DNA of 64,000 bases from Neoscytalidium dimidiatum. Its lineage: Eukaryota > Ascomycota > Dothideomycetes > Botryosphaeriales > Botryosphaeriaceae. The notes below the pieces were generated by a model. The model was given only the letters and a program-made list of their open reading frames with translations. It ran no database searches and was not told where the DNA came from. The position numbers were made by a program, and so were the translations under genes. The DNA is taken from the NCBI GenBank assembly GCA_037367355.1, contig CM074706.1:1364001-1428000 (forward strand), given 5' to 3'. Below, in pieces: positions 49,201-59,683 of the stretch (the first letter of the stretch is position 1; the number at the start of each line of letters is the position of its first letter).

Positions 49201-50365
49201 TCAAAGTCCGTCATCTGGACGGTAATGGTCCATCCATCGCTGGAGTAATAGTCAGAAATCAACTGTATCAATAACGATGGAGACAATCATACTTTGTCAT
49301 GAGGCCAGGCTGAGTTGACATAGCGGAGGTCTGTTGCTAGTCTGATCCTGTTCAAAGGATCCTCATTGATAGTAGACGCATGGATCTACACGAAAGTTAG
49401 CGAAGCGGAATGCCGACGACTTCTTGCTGAACTTGCTGTGTGAGGCTTGTGCAATACAAGATCACCAGCTTCGTAAGCTGAAACGAGCCATCGTTTCTTG
49501 AATTGGCGCCCGAACTCAAGTGGTCCATCACCGCGCCATCCGGTACTCATCATGTTCTGGTTGAACCCACTTTTAGCCTCTCCCTCCGTCAAACCAGATT
49601 TCTTCGCTTTCTCGGTGAACTCTTCTTCGATCTCTTGACCGATCTTGTCACCTATACACGGATTAGACAGTTAGGCATGATGGATGAAAATAAGTGGAGC
49701 AAGATATTACCATCTTCCATATATATCAAACCTCCGCCCTCGAGGCTGACGTCCCCAATGGGCACCCAAGCCGTGATCGCTGTTGACTCTCCATGCCGCA
49801 AGAAGATCTGATCGTAATGCACACCGATCGCTTTGTTGCCCGGCGTGTTGTTCCTTAACAATGTCCTGCGAAGTGGTAGCATATCATCGCCCCACCCACT
49901 GAACTTCCTAATGAAATTCAGAAGGGTCAGATGAGCGCACAGCCCTTCAGTATACCAAGGCTGGATGTGAGCCTTGATGGCTAGATCTACAAAGTGGGAC
50001 GCGGTATTGTCCGTTCCCTTCCCGGGATTCGTCGCCGCTCCGACGCCAGGATACAGATTCTTGTCTTTTGAGGTGTCGAAGATGCCGTCACGCGGGCTAT
50101 AGCCTGGGTTGAGGACGCCGGTAGGAGCTAGGAGCTTGAAGTATTCCTCCCGGCACTTGAGGACGTCTTCGCGAGGGAGGAGGCCTTTGAGGTAGACATA
50201 GCCGTCTTTCTCGTAGCGCTCTCGGAGGACTTCGATCGGCTCTGTTGCGTGTGACGGGCGGAGTGGGAGGACTTCGGAAGGCGGAAGGATTCCATCATTA
50301 ACGCGTAACTGTACCCCGGGCCAGGTGGTGCCTGGGATCTGGGTGATGGTCTCAGTTACAGACAT
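49201..50365 (-). CDS. Phytanoyl-CoA dioxygenase (PhyH) family enzyme
   Basis: Four exons (50365-49711, 49651-49437, 49385-49293, 49239-49201) give 333 residues, the normal family length. The fold is an Fe(II)/2-oxoglutarate dioxygenase: HYD at 183-185 gives two iron ligands, His292 in TIHAST is the third, and Arg303 eleven residues later should bind 2-oxoglutarate. The C-terminus RWMDHYRPDDGL is typical of fungal members. Intron 2 (49386-49436) begins GCAAGT, a GC-AG intron, and lies two codons before the distal histidine. Fungal relatives hydroxylate varied small molecules, some in secondary metabolism, so the substrate is open. No peroxisomal or secretion signal is evident. It converges on the NACHT_N-like gene, 123 bp away. 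Confidence 0.9.
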
Positions 50366-51110
50366 AGCGATTCGGTCTTCCTATAATGTGAATACTGTGT
50401 TTCAAGTTTCAACTAGCTCCTATATATACTTACCAACGGGCTCAAAGGCCGTAGACAGTGAGATGGCGAATGTAGGCTCTGGTGCAACTAACAGTGGTAG
50501 TCGATTGAGGATCTCCAGCGCTCATATTTATCTCCCTTGCCATCGCCTGTACCGACGGAAAAGACTACTATTCGTGAAATCCGTTTATCAAGTGTCAATG
50601 GATGCTGTTGCCACATTGAAACGCAATCCTAACCCCGCATAATCATGAGTATCGCCGGTGAGGCAAGAATGAATATTTGAGCAATCATTGGCTCATTGTT
50701 GCATATCGTTGGTGAACCTCTCTGCTCTGGTAGACAAATACGGGTCTCGGATTGGCTATGTTGGAGTGACCGCTAGAAAAGGGATGCGAGCTCTCTGGGA
50801 GTGAATAGTCCGACAGAGTGGACAAAATACTAATTGAGTCCCTGTGCTTGTCCTTTGTAGAAATGTGGGACTGTAACTGGCATGATACGGTTCGGATCAA
50901 TTGATTCAGGAATAGTTTTCCGTAGCTCGGTGACGACGGATCTGTCTAAGCGCTGCGCCAATGCGTGTGTGGGGTAGCAGCCCCGCACATGGAGATGTTT
51001 TCCGCTTAGTAATGGCGGAGACATTTACTCGTCTCTTATTATCTCCTCTGGAACTATCTTCACAGCTCCAGCGTTGATGTATTCTATTCTTACGGGCCAA
51101 ATATGAAGTC
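50366..51110. other. Intergenic region, divergent PhyH/regulator promoters
   Basis: About 745 bp separate the start of the dioxygenase from the start of the regulator, which are divergent. Small frames on both strands show no recognisable domain. No TATA box or repeat stood out. Confidence 0.4.
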
Positions 51111-53381
51111 ATGAAACGGCTCGGACACCGGAAAGCTTGGTAAGTACAGTGACAGACCCATGCTGTCGATGCCCCGCACTGAGGATCCTAGTGGAACATG
51201 CCAGCAACGACACATCAAATGTAAGCATAGGTATCTGCCTGCGCTGCCATTCGATTGATTTGTGGTCCTTAGGCGATGGAAAAACGCCGACCTGCACACC
51301 TTGCGAGGAGAATGGCTGGACCTGCTCTGCCGCAAGTACCAAACGCAATTTTCGTCACGATCACAATCCCACTGCTCATTCGTCGGAAGCTGAGAGACGC
51401 CGGAAAAAAGAGAAGTATAGCCATCAGTCACGGGTGGCAATACCTGAAAGTCGTAGGTTACCACGTCTGAGATGCCTCAGTTCAGTGTCTAATGATCATG
51501 AACCTGTAATAGGTTTTGAAAAATAACCGTACACTGTAGTCATTTTTGTAGAGTATGATCCGACTTCAACATCTGATGGATATGACGAGGACCAAGAGGA
51601 ATCAGACGAGGTTCAGAAAATCGCAAATTCGGAAACCAGTAGAGCAGATGTGCCAGATTGCCGAGAATCGCCGGGTATGTTATCACAACATCATATCTCT
51701 GATCAGCAGTTTCCACTCGAAGACTCCTCAGATCCATATTCAGGCGATAGTATTTCTTCCACGTTGCCATTGTTGCAACATCCAGTAGCGGAGGCTGTAG
51801 AATTACCTGTGTCACGTAGCGACCTACCATTAGACGATCTTCCAGAAATCAGCGCAGTCAATTCATCTGCAACTGAAAGGCTGGATGCGTACGGGTGGCT
51901 AGCGTCACAGCCGCATGACCAGGACTCTGCTTTAAGCTCGGACGATTTTACGGCGCCTTACTATGAAGATGCCACTCTCGACACAACGCTCAGCTCAGCG
52001 GGACTCTAGCCGCTGAGAAGTGAAGATGAAGCTACTCTCCTACGGTACTTCATAACCGATCTCTCACACTGGGTACACTCCGCCAACAGCGGCTTCCCCG
52101 GCCATCCCTTAGCTTCAACAAGCTATATCTCACAATCAATATTATCAGTTCGACTTTTGCGACAAAGACCGCCACTTTGCTACGACCGTCGTTCAAGCCT
52201 CTGCCACATGCCAAACACTTCTCAACGCCATCTTCGCCGTCTCAGCCAAGCACCTCAGCCTGCGCGGCGACCGTGACCGGCTAGCCTCTGACCAATACCA
52301 GCGGCGATGCCTGCAGCACCTGATCCCAGCCCTCAACGACCACTGCTCGATCCTCGACTCCACGCTCTTCGCCGCCACGGCCATCCTGCGGCTCCTCGAC
52401 GAAATGACCGGTACGCTCCCACTGCGCCCCGCGCCTCTCCCGTCCCTCCACCAGCACCTGACGTCTCCCAGACCTGGACACCCCCCGCCCCACGCGCGGG
52501 CACATCCTCTCCGCGCACATCCTCGTCCGCGCCAAAGAGGAAACGCCGAAATCCTCCTCGCTGCGCACCGCCTCCCTCCTCGTCACCCTGCGCCAGGAGA
52601 TCTTCATCGCCTTCCTGACCCGCACGCCCGTCCAGCCGCTCGCCGCGTACCTGCCGATCGACCGGAGCTCGGCCGCGAATGACGACGACTGCGCCTGGGC
52701 GGTGCGCATGATCGCGCTCGCGAGCGACGTGATCACGTGGTGCTACGGGCCGGGCGGGCGGAGCGTCGAGACGTGGATGCGGCTGCGCGGCGAGCTGGAG
52801 GCGTGGGAGCGCGGGAGGCGGGGGAGCTTCGCGCCGGTGCTGTTCGAGCGGGAGGGGTGGGGCTCGTTTCCGCGGGTATGGTTTGCGAATGATTGCCATA
52901 GTAGGTCTCTCCGTGTCTTATGGGATGTGTGAGGGTGGATGGTGCTGGTTTTTCGGATGCGCAGTCGGCGCGCAGCTGTACTCGGACGTGTGCCGCATAT
53001 TGTTGCTCGTGTACGATCCGAAACTGCCAACGCTAGGCCTGGATCGCGAGCGTGCGGCGAAGGGGGCGGAGGAGCGGGTAAAGTAGTGTGTGAGGAGGAT
53101 GTGTGGAGTGGCTTTGTCGCATCGGGAGAGCTAGCCGGCTATCTCGATTACTGGGATGGTGTTTGCTATGTGTGCGTTTTCGGTGTGTCTGTTCTCACGG
53201 TGGACGTGGTTTCCGTGCTGATATATCTCTAGGTGGTGATCGCTTCACAGAAAGGGCGGAATAAGAGAGGTTGTTGGGTATCTTGAAGACCTCGGAGGAG
53301 CATTTAACGTAGCCACATCTAAAGGCGCACGAGCAATTATATAGACACTGGGGATGGCAGGAGCGAATATCCAACACATAA
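51111..53381 (+). pseudogene. Zn2Cys6 / Fungal_trans_2 regulator, RIP-type decay
   Basis: Nine proposed exons remain in phase: 51111-51139, 51192-51220, 51273-51505, 51554-52072, 52149-52410, 52472-52900, 52965-53171, 53233-53381 (the 51505/51554 junction is tentative, so eight if counted by segments listed). The first three build a C6 zinc cluster, C-x2-C-x6-C-x6-C-x2-C-x6-C (KACGTCQQRHIKC, then TCTPCEENGWTC). The rest matches the ARCA-like Fungal_trans_2 class (DLSHWFDFCDKDRHF; LLNAIFAVSAKHLS; VYDPKLPTLG; MCGDRFT). Five in-frame stops break it: TAG 52007, TAG 53084, TAG 53132, TAA 53262 and TAG 53310 (first bases). Each fits a CAG, CAA or TGG codon changed at CpA/TpG. The frame itself and all splice sites survive, so decay is recent. 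It would have regulated neighbouring genes in the nucleus. Confidence 0.75.
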
Positions 53382-53419
53382 GTAGGTAACGCGCATATGG
53401 TCATAATTATGGGCTTTCG

Positions 53420-54200
53420 TTCATGGAAATGGCAAGAGAACGAATGTTAGGAAGGAGACAGGATCGAAGGAGATTGTGACGTCTGGTATCCGGATCTCCT
53501 CAAACCCCGCATAATCTTCCACCGCTACGTTTCTTTCCCTCATGAGTGAGTGAAGCTGAGGTCGTAGCTGTTCCAACGAACTGCAATCCAGGCGGCGTCT
53601 CTCGTACAACCATTGCGTGCATCGGGCTGATGCTAAAGCAACCGCATATCAGATCTCCAACTTCCAGCTCAGTTCGGAAGCCCCGCCGTACCCAAGAGAG
53701 TAGGGTAATCAGCAAAGTTGAGCATCACAGCCCGAATCGGGTTGGCTAGATTTGTCGGGGAAGAGTAGGCAATAGAAAGCTCGCCGGAGGCTGCACCAGT
53801 ACTTGAGAATTCAATAGTAAAGTTCTCGTATTCGACAGAGCAAAAGGATTTGTCATAATGCCGCGCAAGTGTTTGTTTGCGCCGATGCGAATAGCAGGTA
53901 TAGATTGCGCGAGCACATTTGATGGTGGATGTTGATACGCTCTCTGATGCGGTCAGGCCCCAATTCACCAACAGCACACCATCATTTACTATAGTAGATG
54001 ATGCCCTTTGTTCAGAAGCCAGTACTCCCCCAACGACCTAGCTTTGGATGTGCATATAGCGCTCAGTTGTTCACCATGTACTCCTGCTCCCGGGCCTGTC
54101 CAATGTAGCCTTAAAACACGTTGCAGCAAACGTCCGAAACGGAGATATCTCGAGTGTGCTTGATCCTTCGTCGCTAATCCACCCTTGAGGATCATGAATG
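53420..54200 (-). other. Unrecognised, possibly decayed gene region
   Basis: Overlapping minus-strand frames here are longer than expected by chance but do not join with clean splice sites. One reads RRGFRTELEVGDLICG...MVVRETPPGLQFVGTA (about 53,590-53,700), which faintly recalls the C-terminal end of HET-domain proteins; another (53669-53977) shows no known motif. No complete domain, start or stop can be defended. It may be a degraded HET-like gene or simple non-coding sequence. Confidence 0.25.
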
Positions 54201-55007
54201 AGTTATCATTGATATGAATGAACTTAAGGCCATCCTCAATATCTCCTCAGATGTAAGATAACGCGTCATATGGCGGACAGTTCCTCTCATGGTATTGTGA
54301 GATCTGACAGCAGATAGAGCCGTCCGCATGAGCTGATGGCAGAAGGCGGACCAAGCGGATATAGTGATTAGGCAAGGTCGAATAAATAAAATAGCCTTCG
54401 CGCTGCTTTAGATCCACTATCAGGGAAAGAAAGAACAGATGAGTGGAAAAGTTGCAGGGTTTGAGAGTAATTCAATGACGCTGGAATGAGCGGGACCGTA
54501 AACGCAGGCAACACCGCCCCCCGGCCGAAGCCTCCACTCGGCTGCGATTCGCCAATTCGAAAAGCTCTCTCCACCAATGAAGCTTGAGCTTGTGAACCTC
54601 ATCCCCTGAAGCCGATGTTCATCGTCGCATACAATGAAGGAACGGGGACTGCGAAGAGAGTAAGTACTATGACAAATTGTGGTGCAACGGGGAGTGGAGC
54701 AGACGTCTGACTGTAGACATGTACATGTACGAGCTTACACGCTTTCGCAGCACATTAATGTTTACATGATTCCCTATGCGGGCTCGCTCTGCGCGCCGTG
54801 GGAATACCAACACGAGAACGGTGTTGGGAGTGGCTCAATACAGCGGTTCCGAACAGGCATCAGCGGCAAGGACAGGCGGGACAGCGGCGTTTCACTGCGG
54901 CCCCCACGAAACACCTTCCGGCGGCTGATGTTTCAACGAAATGGTCCTCCCGAATCCTCAAAAGAGCCATCTCCCGCCCATTCCTTTCCAAGACGAACTC
55001 CTCCAGA
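54201..55007. other. Intergenic region before the RhoGEF gene
   Basis: About 800 bp with normal composition. A palindromic ACATGTACATGT lies near 54,717-54,728. Frames on either strand have no recognisable domain. The promoter and 5' leader of the RhoGEF gene should be in the right-hand part. Confidence 0.35.
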
Positions 55008-57640
55008 ATGCCGGATCCGATCACAATAACATACAGCGTGGTGAGTAGCGTCTGTGTCTGCCGCGTCGTCCCGCGTACACGGGCCGAGAGGGGAAGAGCG
55101 CTTGAGCTCCGACGACTGACGCCATCTCCACTCCGCAGGTTAACATCACGACTTGCGTGCTCACCACCGCCAAGTCGCTCAGCAACCTCCGCGACAAATA
55201 CACCAACGCAGGCAACATCATAACCGCTATCTGCGCCGAATCCTCCTCCATCAGCGCCTCCCTGTCCCAGATCCAAAGCCTCCTCCTCCGCGATGCCGCC
55301 CACCTCGAATCGCACTTCGACAGCCGACCTGAGCTGCGCGAGACCTTCGACACCGCCCTGACAGGCTGCACGGTAGTCTACGCATGCCTCGAAGAAGAGA
55401 TACAACGCTTGCAAGCTTCTGCGCGCGATGCCGACGCCATGACGTGGAAGGTGCGGTGCCGCTTCATCTGGCGCGAGGACACGATGCGCGACCTGCTGTC
55501 ACAGCTACGCGGTCAGCAGATGGCTCTCAACCTGCTCATTCAGATGCTGCAGCTAGAGTCGCTGTCCGAGCTCAAGCAGCTGATGCGCGACAACAACGCC
55601 ATGATCTCCAAGGTCGCACAGCGGTCGCGGTCGCTGCGTGAAACGCACCCCCGCATACGTGTCTCGTCCGTCTTCTCGACCGAGCGAGATAGCGTCATTG
55701 ACCGCGCGTCCACCATTGCCTCGACAATCGATCAGACCGAGTTTGAGTTTGATGATACTATTGTCAATTCGAGGGCGTATAGGAGGGCCTTGGCTGCTGC
55801 GCAAAACCGCCCCGGCACCGGGAGGTCTATTTCCGAGCCTACTGCGGAGACTGCTCCTGATATTGAAAAGCTTGATATCCATGGTACCCCCAAGTCAGCA
55901 GAAAATTCAGCAAGTGACATTGATGAAGAAGCGGATCTAGACACTTCGGATAAAGTATCGATTTCTACGGAGAAGGATCCTGCCAGAAGAAACTCGACCC
56001 CGACCGGTAGAGAAAACAGCGATGACGCAATCTTGATCAACAGCTCTGAGTCCCCAGAGAGGAAGCCAAGTGTAGGAGAAAGGTCGATTGACGGCTCAGG
56101 CAATAGTGAAAGAAAAATGAGCGAGGGTGGCAGTTCGACTGGAATTCCAGACCTGGTTGTCGAGAAAGAAGTTAGGAATGGAATCGCAACTCCTTCTGCC
56201 GTTGAATCTCCACGCCCCAATCCTCCCAGGGTGCAACGAAAGCCATTGCCCTCGGGCCGACACATTCTCATGCCTTCAACTTCCATGTCTACATTATCTT
56301 CAAGTTCAACCGCCGGAGCATCTCTCACGGGCAAGGACAACTGGGACGCAATATCGCGCACGTCAACAGCCACTACGCTAACGCCCTCAATCTTCTCTAC
56401 GGGCTCCAACCCGGCCACGAACTCTAGTCTCTCCCTTCCGGATACCATCGACTCGGCCTCCGAACCCTCCGAGGACGACGACAACGACTGCGACACCTTA
56501 GTTGAGCGCACCAGCTCCTCGTCCAGCGACACCAAGCCGACGCCCACCGACCCGGCCCTCCTCCCCATCCAGCGCCACCTCACCACGTCCGAAACCTCCT
56601 ACCTCTCCAAACTCACCATACTCCACACCTTCATCGAAGAGCCCATCTCCCGTCGCTGGCCCGACCTCTGGCCGACCCTCACCGCACTGCACCAAACCCA
56701 CCAGATCCGCACCGCCAGTACCACCCACCTCCTCACGCCCTTCAAAGACGCCCCCAACCCGCCCACGGCCGCCACCCTCCTCCGCCACTTCCGCCGCTGG
56801 TCCAAAGCCGCCCTGCCCGCCTACCAGCGCTACTTCGAGGCCTACCCCTCCACCGCGTCCGCCCTCCGCGCCCGCGCCGACGCCGACCCGGCCTTCGCCA
56901 GCCTGACCGCCACCTTCGCCCGCACCCACGACCTGACCTCCCTCCTGCGCCAGCCGCTGCAGCGCTTCGCCGCCTACGTCGACACGTGGGCGCGCATCGC
57001 TTCTTCTTCTTCATCGTCGCCATCCACCAACGCCGACGTCACGGCTTTCGCGGAGCACCTCGCGGCCGTGCGGAGCGCCTGCGACGCCGCCCTGCGCGCC
57101 GCCCAGCACGCCGCGGATCTGGAGGAGCTGGACCGGCGCATCGGCGCGCTGAAGCCAGCATGCGCGGGGCAGATGGAGCTGATGCAGGAGGGGCGGAGGC
57201 TGGTGCGGATGGGCGGGTTGGCGTGCAGGGTGGGCGGGAAGGGGGCGTGGAAGGCGTGCCGCTGCGTGGTGCTGGACAATTATCTGGTGTTTGGGCGGTG
57301 GGAGAGGGATGGGGATGGGGTTGCTGGCAGCGGTGGCGGTGGCGGTGGCAGTGGCAGTGGTGGCGGTGGTGGGTGGTATCGGAAGGGCGCGAAGGGCACC
57401 GGCGCCAGCGGGACTTGGTGGTGGTTGAGCGAGCTGATGCCCGCGGCGCAGGTTCAGTGCTCGATTTCGGGCGCGCCCAGGAAGCCGTGTAAGGCGTCCG
57501 TTTTGGACGAGTTGCCCAGGGGCCAGGAGTTGTGGCCGTTTTTCGTGCAGGCGGGGGAGGGGGTGCATTTGCTGGCAGCTGGGTCGGAGGCCGAGAGGAG
57601 GGAGTGGATGGATGCGATTGCGGAGGTACAGAGGATGTGA
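55008..57640 (+). CDS. DH-PH Rho guanine nucleotide exchange factor
   Basis: Exon 1 (55008-55040, MPDPITITYSV) is joined over a 98 bp intron (GTGAGT...GCAG) to one long exon, 55139-57640, giving 844 residues. Residues about 1-180 are helical and resemble the N-terminal domain common in fungal signalling proteins. Residues about 190-470 are Ser/Thr/Pro-rich and probably disordered. A Dbl-homology domain covers about 480-690 (TTSETSYLSKL opening helix), followed by a PH domain to the end (WKACRCVVLDNYLVFGR ... WMDAIAEVQ). DH-PH proteins load GTP on Rho/Cdc42 GTPases at the plasma membrane for polarity and wall growth. A Gly/Ser run interrupts the PH domain at about residues 735-755. The G+C-rich 3' half makes long false frames on the other strands. 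Confidence 0.85.
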
Positions 57641-59683
57641 AAATTCAACGCTTGTTTTTCTTTTTTTTTTTTTTTAAATTAGATACCCTAGCTGCTCAAT
57701 GGAGTTGGCAGATTACTGTCGTTTATGGACTCTAGAGCTTTTGATGGAGCGCCGTGAGGTCTGGTGATTACCTCTCCATTCACGTAGGTGTCAGAAGTCA
57801 CCACACTTGCGTATGACTATGGTGTTAAAGCAACGTTTAGACGTAAAGTTCAATAAATTGTAGCATTATCGTCCCTGAAGACTGCTTATGCAACTCCTGC
57901 TTGCCTTCGGTGCTAAGCGTCACGCGTCAGGCAATATTCTGATTTCAACAGCTGACGGCAACGATTCCGTCACGACCGCGCAAGGCTGGAGAAGTACTGG
58001 CCATCGGATGGCCATACTTCCGGCTCACCATGCCTGGCGCGCGCAGGCTACCGGGTTGGACTCAAGCATTGATCCGAACGAAAACCGAAGTTATCATGCA
58101 CATTCGATATGCGTATTTGGTCTCGATGCAGACCTGATCGTCCGACTCATTCCATAGACATGCCAGCACTCCTATCGTGAAGGTTTGCGTTCAACTGACT
58201 CGAATTTTCGCCAGCATGGCAGGTAGCTGCATGTGAAAGGCGCGCAAGCACCGCCAATCTCAATTTTGCCATACTGCGTTCCGTTGCAGCGCCCGTTTCA
58301 GGTTGGCGTACCGCGGAGAGAGCCGGGACGGATCCGCATGCCTCGCCTTCGCGATAAGAGCAATGTGTTACGAGTCCTACTCGTGTTATTTTGCGAAGAA
58401 AGCTTTGTGCAAGTTGGCTTTCCAATACGAGCATCTACGTCGACCGTTGCTTGGGTTGGTTACCGTTGAGGTTTCGCGTTCGGTGCCGTGGCTTCTATGA
58501 ATAACCTACGCTTACTATCAAACCGACGCCAGTTGAACGATCGCATGGGATGGAGAACGGAGATGATAGGCGATTTAAGTTGATCAGCGAGGCCTGGAGA
58601 CAAGGCGAGGCCAAGCCTTGGCCTGACAAGCTTCGTTGAGGTAAGAGGTAGATCGACAAGAAGATCACTTGGGGGCACGCTGCCTGCAAGGGACCTTGCC
58701 ACGAAGGAATTTGTGGGCGAGTGTGGCGCGGTGCGAAAATGACGTGCGACGTCCAAATCTGTCGACAGGCTGGGTTTCGCACTAGGCCTCAGGTGGAGTT
58801 GGCGACTGCAACACCATGCCAAGAATCACGACGATCGCTTCATCGTACGGCCTTACGGGCCGACGGTCGAGACGCTACGGGGTGCAGGAGCGGGTGGCCT
58901 TGCTGACGGTGAGAAGGCTGAGCGCGTCTAGTCTGGCCTTTCTGTGGACCGGGGAGGGGCTGAGCAGACCATGACGCAAAGGATATCAACATACATCTCC
59001 GCCTAAAGCCGGAGGACAGAGAGCGCTCAACTTGCTTTCGCCAAGAAACAAAAATCAAGACGACGAGGAAGTAATGGAGAATATTTGACGTCGTGAAGGT
59101 TCTACGGAAAGAGACGGTAAGGCGAAGCATGAAAACAGAGCGTTGGCTGTCCCGAGGCTTGGCTAAAGCTTGGAAGCTTAATCTACATCGTCCATACCGG
59201 ATTTGAGTTCTGGATCCACAAAAAGTAGTTTTGTGTGCAGCCATCTACCAATGATCGTCCTGATGATAAGGTATTTGGCCCATTTTGATGCACCACTTCG
59301 GCAGCACGCGTTTCCGACGCCAAGTCCAGGGCAACCCCACGCCTGAAGGAGCATGGTCTGATTTTTACGGGTCAAGTCTGGTCTTAGTTTGAGTGATAAT
59401 GCACCACCATAAGCACTGACTGCAGTAAGGTTTGTCATACCTACTCCCAGCCTTCCAAATGGCCTCTTCCCGACACTCACATATCTTTTCTTCCAACTTC
59501 GGATCGTTGGCGTAGAGTCGAACTTCACTTCTTGGACGTCTTCTTTTAATACATTTTGTCCTTGGCCGATTTCGCTCTCTCGTGTTTCTTTTCGTTTTCT
59601 TCTTCTCGCAGGCGAGTTCTCCGTTGGTTTTAGGACCAACCCATCCATTCTTTTCAAATACTGTTATCTTGGCGCTTGGCACC
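57641..59683. other. Long intergenic region with T run and CT-rich leader
   Basis: About 2 kb between the RhoGEF stop and the antiporter start. A run of 14 or more T lies at about 57,657-57,675, just after the RhoGEF stop. From about 59,530 to 59,680 the plus strand is rich in C and T (TTCTTTTCGTTTTCTTCTTC), a pattern of fungal core promoters and 5' leaders. Frames of 60-160 codons on both strands have no known domain and no consistent splice pattern. No tRNA or repeat was recognised. Confidence 0.4.

Noticed and set aside
52281..52899. Long minus-strand and shifted frames of 90-190 codons
   Set aside because: They are shadows caused by high G+C in the regulator's coding exons; the sense frame matches the Fungal_trans_2 family.
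56498..57568. Several Gly/Arg/Pro-rich frames of 90-185 codons
   Set aside because: They overlap the RhoGEF exon in other frames and have low-complexity composition produced by its codon bias.
57888..59657. Frames of 60-159 codons in the 57.9-59.7 kb gap
   Set aside because: No domain, no consistent splice pattern, and frames of similar size occur on both strands; the last one is antisense to the antiporter leader.
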